From Xanthobacter sp. YC-JY1 (GTDB lineage: Bacteria > Pseudomonadota > Alphaproteobacteria > Rhizobiales > Xanthobacteraceae): a DNA stretch of 64,000 nt. The DNA is taken from the NCBI RefSeq assembly GCF_021730305.1, contig NZ_CP032674.1, positions 3,271,001 through 3,335,000 of the forward strand, given 5' to 3'. Positions 41,454 to 49,417 of the stretch are shown piece after piece. A program made the position numbers and the translations under genes. Within the stretch, counting starts at the first letter, position 1; every line of letters starts with the position of its first letter. Below the pieces are notes generated by a model that was given only the letters and a program-made list of their open reading frames with translations, ran no database searches and had not been told where the DNA came from.

Positions 41454-41843
41454 TCAAAAATGCAGATAGCGCGAGACCACCGGCAGTTCGGCGACCAGCG
41501 CCAACAGAACCCCGGCGGCGGTGAGGTAGATGCCGATGGCGAAGACCTTCACCAGCCGGTTGTAGCACACCCGGCGGAGCGATTGCGTCTCTAGCATTCC
41601 CACGAGGGCACGGAGCTGGAAGGCGATGCCCAGCGCCAGCAGGATGAAGGCGACGAGGGCCGAGCCGCCCCAGCGGCCGGGCATGAACGTCCAGTTGGAA
41701 AGAAAGGCGAGGGAGAAGCCGCCGACAACGCCGATGGCGGTGACGGAGCCGTTGCGGAAGGTGGGATCGAGAAGGTGGCCCGGCGCGCCCGGAAGACTTC
41801 CCTCGCGCCCCGCATCCTCGTCTCCTGCCGGCCCTTCCGCCAT
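41454..41843 (-). CDS. Small membrane protein of unknown function
   Basis: This 129-residue protein has an acidic/Gly N-terminus and three hydrophobic segments (about 35-52, 60-80 and 98-122) with charged SLRRVCYNRLVK between the last two. No family motif is recognised. It lies upstream of xseB on the same strand and is divergent from hisZ. Similar three-segment proteins are common near xseB in Hyphomicrobiales, as far as I recall, but no role is known. Confidence 0.7.
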   Translation of the reverse strand: MAEGPAGDEDAGREGSLPGAPGHLLDPTFRNGSVTAIGVVGGFSLAFLSNWTFMPGRWGGSALVAFILLALGIAFQLRALVGMLETQSLRRVCYNRLVKVFAIGIYLTAAGVLLALVAELPVVSRYLHF

Positions 41844-41923
41844 GCGATCCCGATCCTATGCTGCGCCGCCGCGTCGCCGGCGGCCGCAGCTTAGCGGGAA
41901 AGCCGCGCCAAATGCCACGCCGC

Positions 41924-41968
41924 CTTGCCATGCTGACTTGCCATGCTGACTTGCCATGCTGACTTGCC
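41924..41968. repeat. 13-bp tandem repeat upstream of hisZ
   Basis: CTTGCCATGCTGA is repeated three times exactly, with a six-base partial fourth copy. It lies in the divergent gap between the membrane protein gene and hisZ. Slippage is the likely origin. Confidence 0.85.
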
Positions 41969-42050
41969 CCCCCCGCATGGCCGCGCCGGGGTGGTCGCGG
42001 GGCGCCGGCTTTGCTAGAAGCCCGCAAGACCTCACGGAAACCTTGCACCC

Positions 42051-43214
42051 ATGTCGCCCGCGGCGCCTGCGCCCCTCACCTCCCGCACGTCCCCGAGCCT
42101 CGAGGAGGCGCTGGTCGCCACCTTCGCGGCCGCCGGCTTCGCGCGCCTCGATCCGCCCATCCTCCAGCCGGCCGACGTATTCCTCGATCTTTCGGGCGAA
42201 TCCATCCGCCGCCGCATGTATCTGACGGCCGACGCCGAAGGCCACGAGTTGTGCCTGCGGCCGGACCTGACCATCCCGGTCGCCCGCGCGGTGCTGGCCG
42301 AGGGCATGGCGATGCCGGCGCGGGTGAGCTATCTCGGCCCCGTCTTCCGCTTCCGCGGCGAAGGCCCCGGCGAGTTCCGGCAGGCCGGCGTCGAATCCTT
42401 CGGCCGCACCGACATCGAGGCGGCGGACGCGGAAATCCTGTCCCTCGGCCTCAACGCCTGCGCGCTTTACGGCCTGCCGCAGCCGGACATCCGGCTCGGC
42501 GATGTCGGCCTGTTCACGGCGCTGCTCGACGCCCTGCCGCTGGCGCCTGCCATGCGCCGCCGGCTGCTGAAGGATTTCGGCCAGGGACGGGTGAACCTCG
42601 ATCTTGCCCAGCTCAGCGACAAGAGCCGCGAGGGCGCCCCCGCCCATGCCGGCGTGCTGGCGGCGCTCGATGGCGCGGACCCGGCTGCGGCGCGCGCGCT
42701 CATCACCGATCTTCTCTCCATCGCCGGCATTTCGACGGTGGGCGGGCGCAGCGTGTCCGAGATCGCCGAACGGTTCCTGGAGCAGTCCTCCCTCGATGCA
42801 GGTGGCGGGCTTTCCAAGGAAACCTCGGACATCCTCTCGCGCTACCTCGCCATCTCCGGCACGCCGGACGACGCCTCAGCCCGGATGCGGGCGCTGGCGG
42901 CGGATGCGGGCATCGACCTCAACGCGGCCCTCGATTTGTTCGACCGGCGCACCGGCTTCTTCACCGCCTATGCGGTGAACCTGTCGTCCGTGCGCTTCTC
43001 GACCGCCTTCGGGCGCCCGCTCGATTATTACAGCGGCATGGTGTTCGAGCTGCACGACCCGGCCCGTCCCGGCGCCGGCCCGCTGGTGGCCGGCGGCCGC
43101 TATGACCGGCTGCTGTCGCGGCTCGGCGCGGAGGGGGCCATCCCCGGCGTCGGGCTTGCCGCCTGGGTGGAGCGCCTCGCCGGCCTCTCAGGTGCCGCGG
43201 AGGACGCCCGATGA
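42051..43214 (+). CDS. hisZ: ATP phosphoribosyltransferase regulatory subunit
   Basis: This 387-residue class II aaRS-like protein has lost tRNA charging. It has the HisRS-type motif 2 region ([19 protein letters not shown]) and a C-terminal YSGMVFELH and [14 protein letters not shown]. It regulates HisG, the first enzyme of histidine synthesis. It overlaps hisG by four bases. hisS, which precedes hisZ in many relatives, is not here. No strong ribosome site was seen before the ATG. Confidence 0.92.
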   Translation: MSPAAPAPLTSRTSPSLEEALVATFAAAGFARLDPPILQPADVFLDLSGESIRRRMYLTADAEGHELCLRPDLTIPVARAVLAEGMAMPARVSYLGPVFRFRGEGPGEFRQAGVESFGRTDIEAADAEILSLGLNACALYGLPQPDIRLGDVGLFTALLDALPLAPAMRRRLLKDFGQGRVNLDLAQLSDKSREGAPAHAGVLAALDGADPAAARALITDLLSIAGISTVGGRSVSEIAERFLEQSSLDAGGGLSKETSDILSRYLAISGTPDDASARMRALAADAGIDLNAALDLFDRRTGFFTAYAVNLSSVRFSTAFGRPLDYYSGMVFELHDPARPGAGPLVAGGRYDRLLSRLGAEGAIPGVGLAAWVERLAGLSGAAEDAR

Positions 43215-44188
43215 CCACGCCGCTCATCCTCGCCGTGCCGTCCAAGGGGCGGCTTCAGGAAAATGTCCACGCCTTCTTCTCCCGCGCCGGCATGCCGCTG
43301 ACGCAGGCCCGCGGTGCCCGCGACTATCGCGGCGCGCTCGGTGGGGTGGAGGGGGTGGAGGTCGCCTATCTCTCCGCCTCGGAAATCGCCGCGGCGCTGG
43401 CCTCCGGCACGGCCCATTTGGGCGTGACCGGCGAGGATCTGGTGCGCGAGAACATCCATGAGGCGGACAGCCGCGTGGCGCTGCTGGAGAAGCTCGGCTT
43501 CGGCCATGCCAACGTGGTGGTTGCGGTGCCGCAGGCCTGGATCGACGTGCGCACCATGGACGATCTCGACGACGTGGCCAGCCACTTCCACGGCCGCACC
43601 GGCCGGCGCATCCGCGTCGCCACCAAATATGTGAACCTGACGCGCGGCTATTTCGCCCGCCACGGCATCATCGACTATCGCATCGTCGAGAGCGCGGGAG
43701 CCACCGAGGGCACGCCCGCCGCCGGCACGGCGGAGCTGATCGTCGACATCACCACCACGGGGGCGACGCTCGCGGCCAATGCGCTGAAGGTGGTGGACGA
43801 CGGCATCATCCTGAAGTCCGAGGCGAACCTCGTCGCCTCGCTCACCGCCAACTGGAGCGGCGGCGCCCTGGCGGCGGCTCGGGCCATGTTCGACCGGCTG
43901 GGGGCTGAAAAGCGGGCGCGGACCATGCGCGAGGTGCGCACGCGCTTCGCCGATTGCGATGCCTCGCTGGTGGATGAGGCGGTGGCGGCCTATCGCTGCG
44001 TCGCGCCCTTCGGCGGCCCGACGTCTTCCGGCATGCTGACCCTGCACTGCCCGCCGGACACGCTGCACGCCCTCGCCACCTTCCTGCGCCAGCGCGGCGC
44101 CAGCATGGTGACGGTCGGCCCCATCGAATACGTCTTCGCCGCCGACAATCCGCTCTACGAAGCGCTGGAAGCGCGCCTCGACGGCTGA
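43211..44188 (+). CDS. hisG: ATP phosphoribosyltransferase catalytic subunit
   Basis: This 325-residue enzyme joins ATP and PRPP. The catalytic part has [11 protein letters not shown], the [11 protein letters not shown] stretch and the PRPP loop [18 protein letters not shown] with [10 protein letters not shown]. About 100 further residues follow, ending in [18 protein letters not shown], which resembles the C-terminal HisG_C domain of long-form enzymes. The usual HisZ-dependent HisG is only about 200-230 residues. Long HisG beside HisZ is also found in other Hyphomicrobiales. Start and hisZ stop overlap (ATGA). Confidence 0.93.
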   Translation: MTTPLILAVPSKGRLQENVHAFFSRAGMPLTQARGARDYRGALGGVEGVEVAYLSASEIAAALASGTAHLGVTGEDLVRENIHEADSRVALLEKLGFGHANVVVAVPQAWIDVRTMDDLDDVASHFHGRTGRRIRVATKYVNLTRGYFARHGIIDYRIVESAGATEGTPAAGTAELIVDITTTGATLAANALKVVDDGIILKSEANLVASLTANWSGGALAAARAMFDRLGAEKRARTMREVRTRFADCDASLVDEAVAAYRCVAPFGGPTSSGMLTLHCPPDTLHALATFLRQRGASMVTVGPIEYVFAADNPLYEALEARLDG

Positions 44189-44201
44189 ACCTCTGCAATG
44201 C

Positions 44202-44236
44202 CCCCGGCCGGCGCAGGACGCCGGCCGGGGATTTTC
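44202..44236. terminator. Strong terminator between hisG and the small exported protein
   Basis: A perfect 12-bp GC stem (CCCCGGCCGGCG / CGCCGGCCGGGG) with a CAGGA loop is followed on the plus strand by ATTTTC. It ends hisZG and, since it lies between converging genes, may also act on the other strand. Confidence 0.85.
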
Positions 44237-44237
44237 G

Positions 44238-44510
44238 TCAGTTGGTGCCGAGGCCGCGGTCGCCCTGCGCCAGGAAGAGGCGGTCGGCTTCCGAGAGCGG
44301 GCTCCGCTCCTGACCGGCGGAAAGGGCCACGAAGGCCGGAGGAACGGCGCGCTGCGTGGCATAGCCGAGCGGCTGGGCCTGCGAGTGGGCGGCCGCAGCC
44401 GCCTGCGCCTCGGCATCCGCAGCAGCGAGGGACGCCTCGTCGCCCGCGAAGGCGGCGCCGGAAGCAAGCAGGGCAGCGAGCGCGACAGCGCTAAAAGTCA
44501 GATTACGCAT
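44238..44510 (-). CDS. Small exported protein of unknown function
   Basis: This 90-residue protein has a clear signal peptide (about 1-22, ending AAFAGD) and an Ala-rich mature part with SLAAADAEAQAAAAAHSQ, then a polar tail without Cys. AAGGAG lies upstream of the ATG. Open frame runs 66 bases further upstream, but the signal peptide fixes the start. It resembles other short Ala-rich exported proteins of this order with no known function. It stands alone between hisG and the TauE-type gene. Confidence 0.8.
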   Translation of the reverse strand: MRNLTFSAVALAALLASGAAFAGDEASLAAADAEAQAAAAAHSQAQPLGYATQRAVPPAFVALSAGQERSPLSEADRLFLAQGDRGLGTN

Positions 44511-44718
44511 GTTAATCTCCTTAAATACCAACCCCACCACGCCCTTTGGATGGCTAGGAGCTAGGGTGCGTCGCAAAATTCGATAAGGAGGCCTTACAGA
44601 AACAATCGTTGGAGATTTCTGGACAATCGGTGAGACTCCTTTTCCGTCAACGGCTCGCGCCCTTTTCCAAGGCCGGGGTGACGGTACGTAGCGGTCTGTT
44701 CAAGGGGGCGTGATCGGC

Positions 44719-45540
44719 ATGTCTTTCGAGCCTTCCGCAGCGTCCATGCGGCGTCGTTTGTTGCACGGATCCCTGGCCGGGCTGGCCATCGGGACCGTTG
44801 GCGGCCTAATCGGCCTCGGTGGCGCGGAGATTCGACTGCCGGTGCTGATCGCGCTCGGATTCGAGGCGCTGCCGGCCATCATTATCAACCGAGTGCTTAG
44901 CCTCGTGGTGGTGGCCTTCGCCCTGCCGTCGCGCGCGGCGACCATCCCCTTTGCCGAGGTCGCCGAGCACTGGCGGGTGATCGCGACCCTGCTGACCGGA
45001 AGTCTCGCCGGCGCCTGGACAGGGGCGACCTACGCCACGCGGTTCGCCTCGCGCACCCTGTTCCGCACCATCGCGGCCATGCTCGTCTTCACCGCCATCA
45101 TGCTGGTGCTGGGTGACGATCCCGATCTCAAGCACATGGCCATCGACGGCACCGTGCGGCTGGTGGTCGGGGTGCTGGCCGGCTTCATCATCGGCCTTGC
45201 GGTGGCGCTCATGGGGGTTTCCGGCGGGGAATTGCTGGTGCCGACGCTGGTTCTGCTCTTCGCCCTGCCGGTGAAGCTCGCGGGCAGCGTCGCGCTCGCC
45301 GTGAGTCTGCCCACCCTCATCGTCGGATTCGCCCGCTGCGGCCGCGACAACACGGTTGCCGTCGTGCGGGAGAACCTGACGTTCCTCGGGGTGATGACCG
45401 CCGCCTCCATGCTGGGTGCCTTCCTAGGCGGCCAGTTGCTCGGCATCGTGCCGGCCTCCATGCTGCTGCCGCTGCTCGGCGCCATCCTTGTGATGTCGGC
45501 CTGGAAGATCTGGCGGCACGGCTCGGCGTCAGGCCAATAG
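44719..45540 (+). CDS. TauE/SafE-family membrane transporter, copy 1
   Basis: This 273-residue protein has about eight membrane segments and two related halves, each with a Gly-rich entry motif (GGLIGLGGAEIRLPVL and LMGVSGGELLVPTL). The family exports or imports sulfonates, sulfite or other anions. The ATG at 44719 is eleven bases after AAGGGGG; a GTG at 44710 is also in frame. A near relative follows at 45.7 kb. No sulfur-metabolism genes are next to it. Confidence 0.88.
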   Translation: MSFEPSAASMRRRLLHGSLAGLAIGTVGGLIGLGGAEIRLPVLIALGFEALPAIIINRVLSLVVVAFALPSRAATIPFAEVAEHWRVIATLLTGSLAGAWTGATYATRFASRTLFRTIAAMLVFTAIMLVLGDDPDLKHMAIDGTVRLVVGVLAGFIIGLAVALMGVSGGELLVPTLVLLFALPVKLAGSVALAVSLPTLIVGFARCGRDNTVAVVRENLTFLGVMTAASMLGAFLGGQLLGIVPASMLLPLLGAILVMSAWKIWRHGSASGQ

Positions 45541-45693
45541 CTCAGCACCGGACAATGCAAGTTATATCTATTTATACACATCAACCGCACTAAAACTATA
45601 TTCAGTCAGATATAATAAATATCCCGGACTAAATATGTAATATCGAACGACAAGATCATATTCTGCAATATTCGTGGACGGCGCAGCCATTCC
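45541..45693. other. AT-rich spacer between the two TauE/SafE genes
   Basis: This stretch is rich in runs such as TTATATCTATTTATACACA and AGATATAATAAATATCCCGG and is far poorer in GC than the DNA on both sides. It may be the promoter region of copy 2 or a trace of inserted DNA. I see no gene in it. Confidence 0.6.
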
Positions 45694-45720
45694 GTGCGCA
45701 CCGTGGCGCTCCATTCCGCA

Positions 45721-46595
45721 ATGGTCGCCCGTTCCATGAAGGCTGCATCGCTCAATTCCTTTGCCTTTTCCACCGGCGGCATCATCGGCACGCTGGGTGG
45801 TTTGATCGGTCTGGGAGGCGCGGAATTCCGGTTGCCGGTGCTCATCGGCCTGTTCCACTTCCGGGCCCTGGACGCGATCATCGTCAACAAGGCGGTCAGC
45901 CTCATCGTGGTGGCCGTCGCCCTGCCCTTCCGCGCCAGCGTCGTTCCGTTCGCACAGATTTCGGACCATTGGGGCGTGATCGCCAATCTGCTGGCCGGAA
46001 GCCTCCTCGGGGCGTGGTTCGGGGCAGGCGTGGCGCTGCGGCTCGCATCGCCCGCGCTCTATCGGGTCATCGCGCTGCTCTTGGCGCTGATCGCGGTCGT
46101 GCTGCTGTTCGGCCACGGCGGCGGCACGGGCCAGCCTTTGTTCGAGGGTGTCCTGCAGAGATGGCGGGCGTGGCGGCCGGCTTCGCCATCGGCATCTTCG
46201 CCTCGGTGCTGGGTGTGGCCGGCGGCGAATTGCTCATCCCGACCCTGATCCTGCTCTTCGGCTGCGACGTGAAGCTCGCCGGCAGCCTCTCCCTCGCCGT
46301 GAGCCTGCCCACCATGCTCGTGGGCTTTGCGCGCTACAGCCAGGACAAGAGCTTCGCCGTACTGGCGCGCAATCGCGGCTTCCTGATCGCCATGGGCCTC
46401 GGCTCGGTGGCCGGCGCCTTTGCCGGCAGCCTGCTCCTCGGCATCGTGCGGGCGGAGGTGCTGCTACCGCTCCTCGCTTTGCTGCTCGCCGGCTCGGCGG
46501 TGAAGATTTGGCTCCACGCCCGGCGCGCCGCGCCGGGCCCGCGCTTTCCTCCGCAGCAATCGCGCTCTACTCTCCCCACCGACCCGACAGGATAG
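45721..46595 (+). pseudogene. TauE/SafE-family transporter, copy 2, frameshifted
   Basis: The first half reads as a TauE/SafE protein to LFEGVLQ at about 46158 (GGLIGLGGAEFRLPVL, then YRVIALLLALIAVVLLFG). The second half continues in the frame two bases on, from MAGVAAGFAIG at 46161, through VLGVAGGELLIPTLILLF and SLAVSLPTMLVGFARYSQD to a stop at 46595. Aligned with copy 1, the two parts join without loss, so a one-base deletion or two-base insertion at 46156-46163 split one gene. It could be a true pseudogene, a sequencing error, or two chains. The start is uncertain (ATG at 45721 or 45736). Confidence 0.75.
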
Positions 46596-46636
46596 CGAGA
46601 CGCCGGCCCCTCCATGCCGGCGCCAGGAGCGTTGAC

Positions 46637-49267
46637 ATGCGTGATGCAGAACCCAAGGCCATCCACCTTTCCGACTACCGTCCCCCGGCCTGGCTGGTGG
46701 ACAAGGTGGACCTTGATTTCTCCCTGCACCCCTCGCAGACCCGCGTCACCTCGAAGCTCTCCCTGCGCCGCAACCCGGCCGGTGCCCTCGGCGCGCCCGT
46801 GGTGCTCGACGGTGACGGACTGACGCTGGTGCGCCTCGCCATCGACGGCAAGCCGCTGGCCGGCCCGAGCTTCGAGGCGACGCCCGACCGCCTGACCCTC
46901 GCCCATCCCCCGGCCGACGCCTTCGTGCTGGAGATCGAGACGCTGGTGGACCCCACCGCCAACACCCAGCTGATGGGGCTCTACCGCACCTCCAGCAACT
47001 ACTGCACCCAGTGCGAGCCCGAGGGCTTCCGCCGCATCACCTATTATCCCGACCGGCCGGACGTGCTCTCCGTCTTCACCACCCGCGTCGAGGCGGATGA
47101 GGCTGAGGCCCCTGTGCTGCTCGGCAACGGCAATCTGGTGGAGAGCGGGAAGGTGGACGGCACCAGCCGCCATTATGCCGTGTGGCACGATCCCTGGCCA
47201 AAGCCCTCCTACCTGTTCGCCCTCGTGGGCGGGCGCCTCGCCAAGATTGCGGACAGCTTCCTCACCCGCTCCGGGCGTGAGGTGGAGCTGGGCATCTATG
47301 TGGAGCACGGCAAGGAGGCCCGCGCCGGCTATGCCATGGACGCGCTGAAGCGTTCCATGCGCTGGGACGAGGAGGCATTCGGCCGCGAGTACGACCTCGA
47401 CGTGTTCAACATCGTCGCCGTGTCGGACTTCAACATGGGCGCCATGGAGAACAAGGGCCTCAACGTCTTCAACGACAAGTATGTCCTCGCCACCCCCGAG
47501 ACCGCGACGGACGCGGACTATTCCGGCATCGAGGGCGTCATCGCCCACGAATACTTCCACAACTGGACCGGCAACCGCATCACCTGCCGCGACTGGTTCC
47601 AGCTGTGCCTGAAGGAGGGCCTCACCGTCTTCCGCGACCAGGAATTCTCCTCCGACGAGCGCTCCCGCCCGGTGAAGCGCATCGCCGACGTGCGGGCGCT
47701 GAAGGCCGCGCAGTTCACCGAGGACCAGGGTCCGCTCGCGCATCCCGTGCGGCCGGAAACCTATCGCGAGATCAACAACTTCTACACGGCGACCGTCTAC
47801 GAGAAGGGCGCCGAAGTGGTCCGCATGCTCAAGACCCTGCTGGGCGAGGCCGGGTTCCGGGCGGGCATGGACCTCTATTTCGAGCGCCATGACGGCGAAG
47901 CCGCGACCATCGAGGATTTCGTCGCCTCGTTCGCCGATGCCACCGGCCGCGACCTTTCGCAGTTCGCGCTGTGGTATGCGCAGTCGGGCACGCCCGTGCT
48001 CACCGTGAGCGGCGCATGGGATGCCGAGGCGGGCACCTATCGCCTCGACGTGGCGCAGGAGGTGCCGCCCACCCCGGGCCAGCCCACCAAGAAGCCCATG
48101 CTCATCCCCCTCGCCCTCGGTCTCGTCGGGCCGGACGGCCGCGACCAGCCGCTGGCGCTCGGCAATGTGCCGGTTGAGAACGGCGTGGTGGAGGTGAGCG
48201 AGGCGCGCCAGAGCTTCCTCTTCACCGGCCTCGATGCGCGACCCGTGCCCTCGCTCAACCGCGGCTTCTCGGCCCCGGTGAACCTCGTGAGCGACCTCAC
48301 CGAGGCCGACCGCGTCTTCCTCGCCGCCCATGACGCGGACCCGTTCAACCGCTTCGACGCCATCCAGCGCATCGCGCTGGAAATGCTGAAGACCGGCGCG
48401 CGCACCGGCAGCCTGCCGGCGATGGAGGCCCTCGTCACCGCCGCCCGCGCCATCCTCGCAGACACCACGCTCGATGCCGCCTTCAAGGCGCAGGCACTGG
48501 CCCTGCCCGGCGAGGGCGAGGTGGCCCGCGAGCTCGCGAAGGACGTGGACCCGGACGCGGTGTTCGCCGCCCGCAAGGCGCTGCGCCTCGCGGTGGGCAC
48601 GGCGCTGGAAGGCGCATTCGCCACCACCTATTCGGCCATGGCCGCGACCGGCCCCTTCTCGCCGGACGCCTCCTCCGCCGGGCGGCGCGCGCTGCGCAAC
48701 CTCTCGCTGGATTTCCTCGCAGTCACCGGCTCGGCGGAGGGCATCGCCCGCGCCAAGGCGCAGTTCGAGGCGGCGGACAACATGACCGACCGCATCACCG
48801 CCCTCGCCGTCCTGACCCAGCATGAGGTGCCGGAGCGCGAGGCCGCGCTTCAGGCCTTCTACGACCGCTTCGAGCGGGACGCGCTGGTCATCGACAAGTG
48901 GTTCACCCTGCAGGCGCAAATCGCGGCTCCAGGCACCCTCGACCGCATCAAGGATCTGATGCTGCATCCCGCCTTCTCGCTGGGCAATCCCAACCGGGTG
49001 CGCTCGTTGGTGGGCGCCTTCGCCGCCACCAACCCCACCCAGTTCAACCGCGCGGATGGCGCCGGGCACGAGTTCGTCACCGACGTGGTGCTGACGCTGG
49101 ACGGCAAGAACCCCCAGGTAGCAGCCCGCCTCCTCGCCTCGTTCAAGACCTTCCGCCAGCTGGAGCCGGTGCGCCGCGCCAGCGCGGAGCGGGCCCTGCG
49201 CAAGGTGGCGGAGACGCCCGGCCTGTCGCCGGACGTGGCGGATATCGCCACCCGCGCGCTGGGGTGA
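46637..49267 (+). CDS. pepN: Aminopeptidase N (M1 family)
   Basis: This 876-residue zinc metallopeptidase removes N-terminal residues from peptides in the cytoplasm. The substrate motif GAMEN is at 268-272, and the zinc site is HEYFH (His304, His308) with Glu327 in LKEGLTVFRDQEF. The domain order and length fit the bacterial PepN type. AGGAG lies before the ATG. It begins 41 bases after the broken transporter gene on the same strand. It converges with glnE. Confidence 0.95.
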   Translation: MRDAEPKAIHLSDYRPPAWLVDKVDLDFSLHPSQTRVTSKLSLRRNPAGALGAPVVLDGDGLTLVRLAIDGKPLAGPSFEATPDRLTLAHPPADAFVLEIETLVDPTANTQLMGLYRTSSNYCTQCEPEGFRRITYYPDRPDVLSVFTTRVEADEAEAPVLLGNGNLVESGKVDGTSRHYAVWHDPWPKPSYLFALVGGRLAKIADSFLTRSGREVELGIYVEHGKEARAGYAMDALKRSMRWDEEAFGREYDLDVFNIVAVSDFNMGAMENKGLNVFNDKYVLATPETATDADYSGIEGVIAHEYFHNWTGNRITCRDWFQLCLKEGLTVFRDQEFSSDERSRPVKRIADVRALKAAQFTEDQGPLAHPVRPETYREINNFYTATVYEKGAEVVRMLKTLLGEAGFRAGMDLYFERHDGEAATIEDFVASFADATGRDLSQFALWYAQSGTPVLTVSGAWDAEAGTYRLDVAQEVPPTPGQPTKKPMLIPLALGLVGPDGRDQPLALGNVPVENGVVEVSEARQSFLFTGLDARPVPSLNRGFSAPVNLVSDLTEADRVFLAAHDADPFNRFDAIQRIALEMLKTGARTGSLPAMEALVTAARAILADTTLDAAFKAQALALPGEGEVARELAKDVDPDAVFAARKALRLAVGTALEGAFATTYSAMAATGPFSPDASSAGRRALRNLSLDFLAVTGSAEGIARAKAQFEAADNMTDRITALAVLTQHEVPEREAALQAFYDRFERDALVIDKWFTLQAQIAAPGTLDRIKDLMLHPAFSLGNPNRVRSLVGAFAATNPTQFNRADGAGHEFVTDVVLTLDGKNPQVAARLLASFKTFRQLEPVRRASAERALRKVAETPGLSPDVADIATRALG

Positions 49268-49417
49268 GCATTCTCCGGCGCCCTCCGGCTCGAGCAGAGG
49301 GCGCATCGTTCCGGTCGCACGAGCCTTCACGCGCAAGACAAGCCTCGTCGTGATCCGGTCACCCCGGACCACGACGACGTCCTGGACATGCAGAGCCTCT
49401 TGTAGACGCGGCTCTTC

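Noticed and set aside
41924-41968. The 13-bp tandem repeat before hisZ as an iteron set
   Set aside because: Only three copies, no replication gene near, and a chromosomal biosynthetic context; simple slippage explains it.
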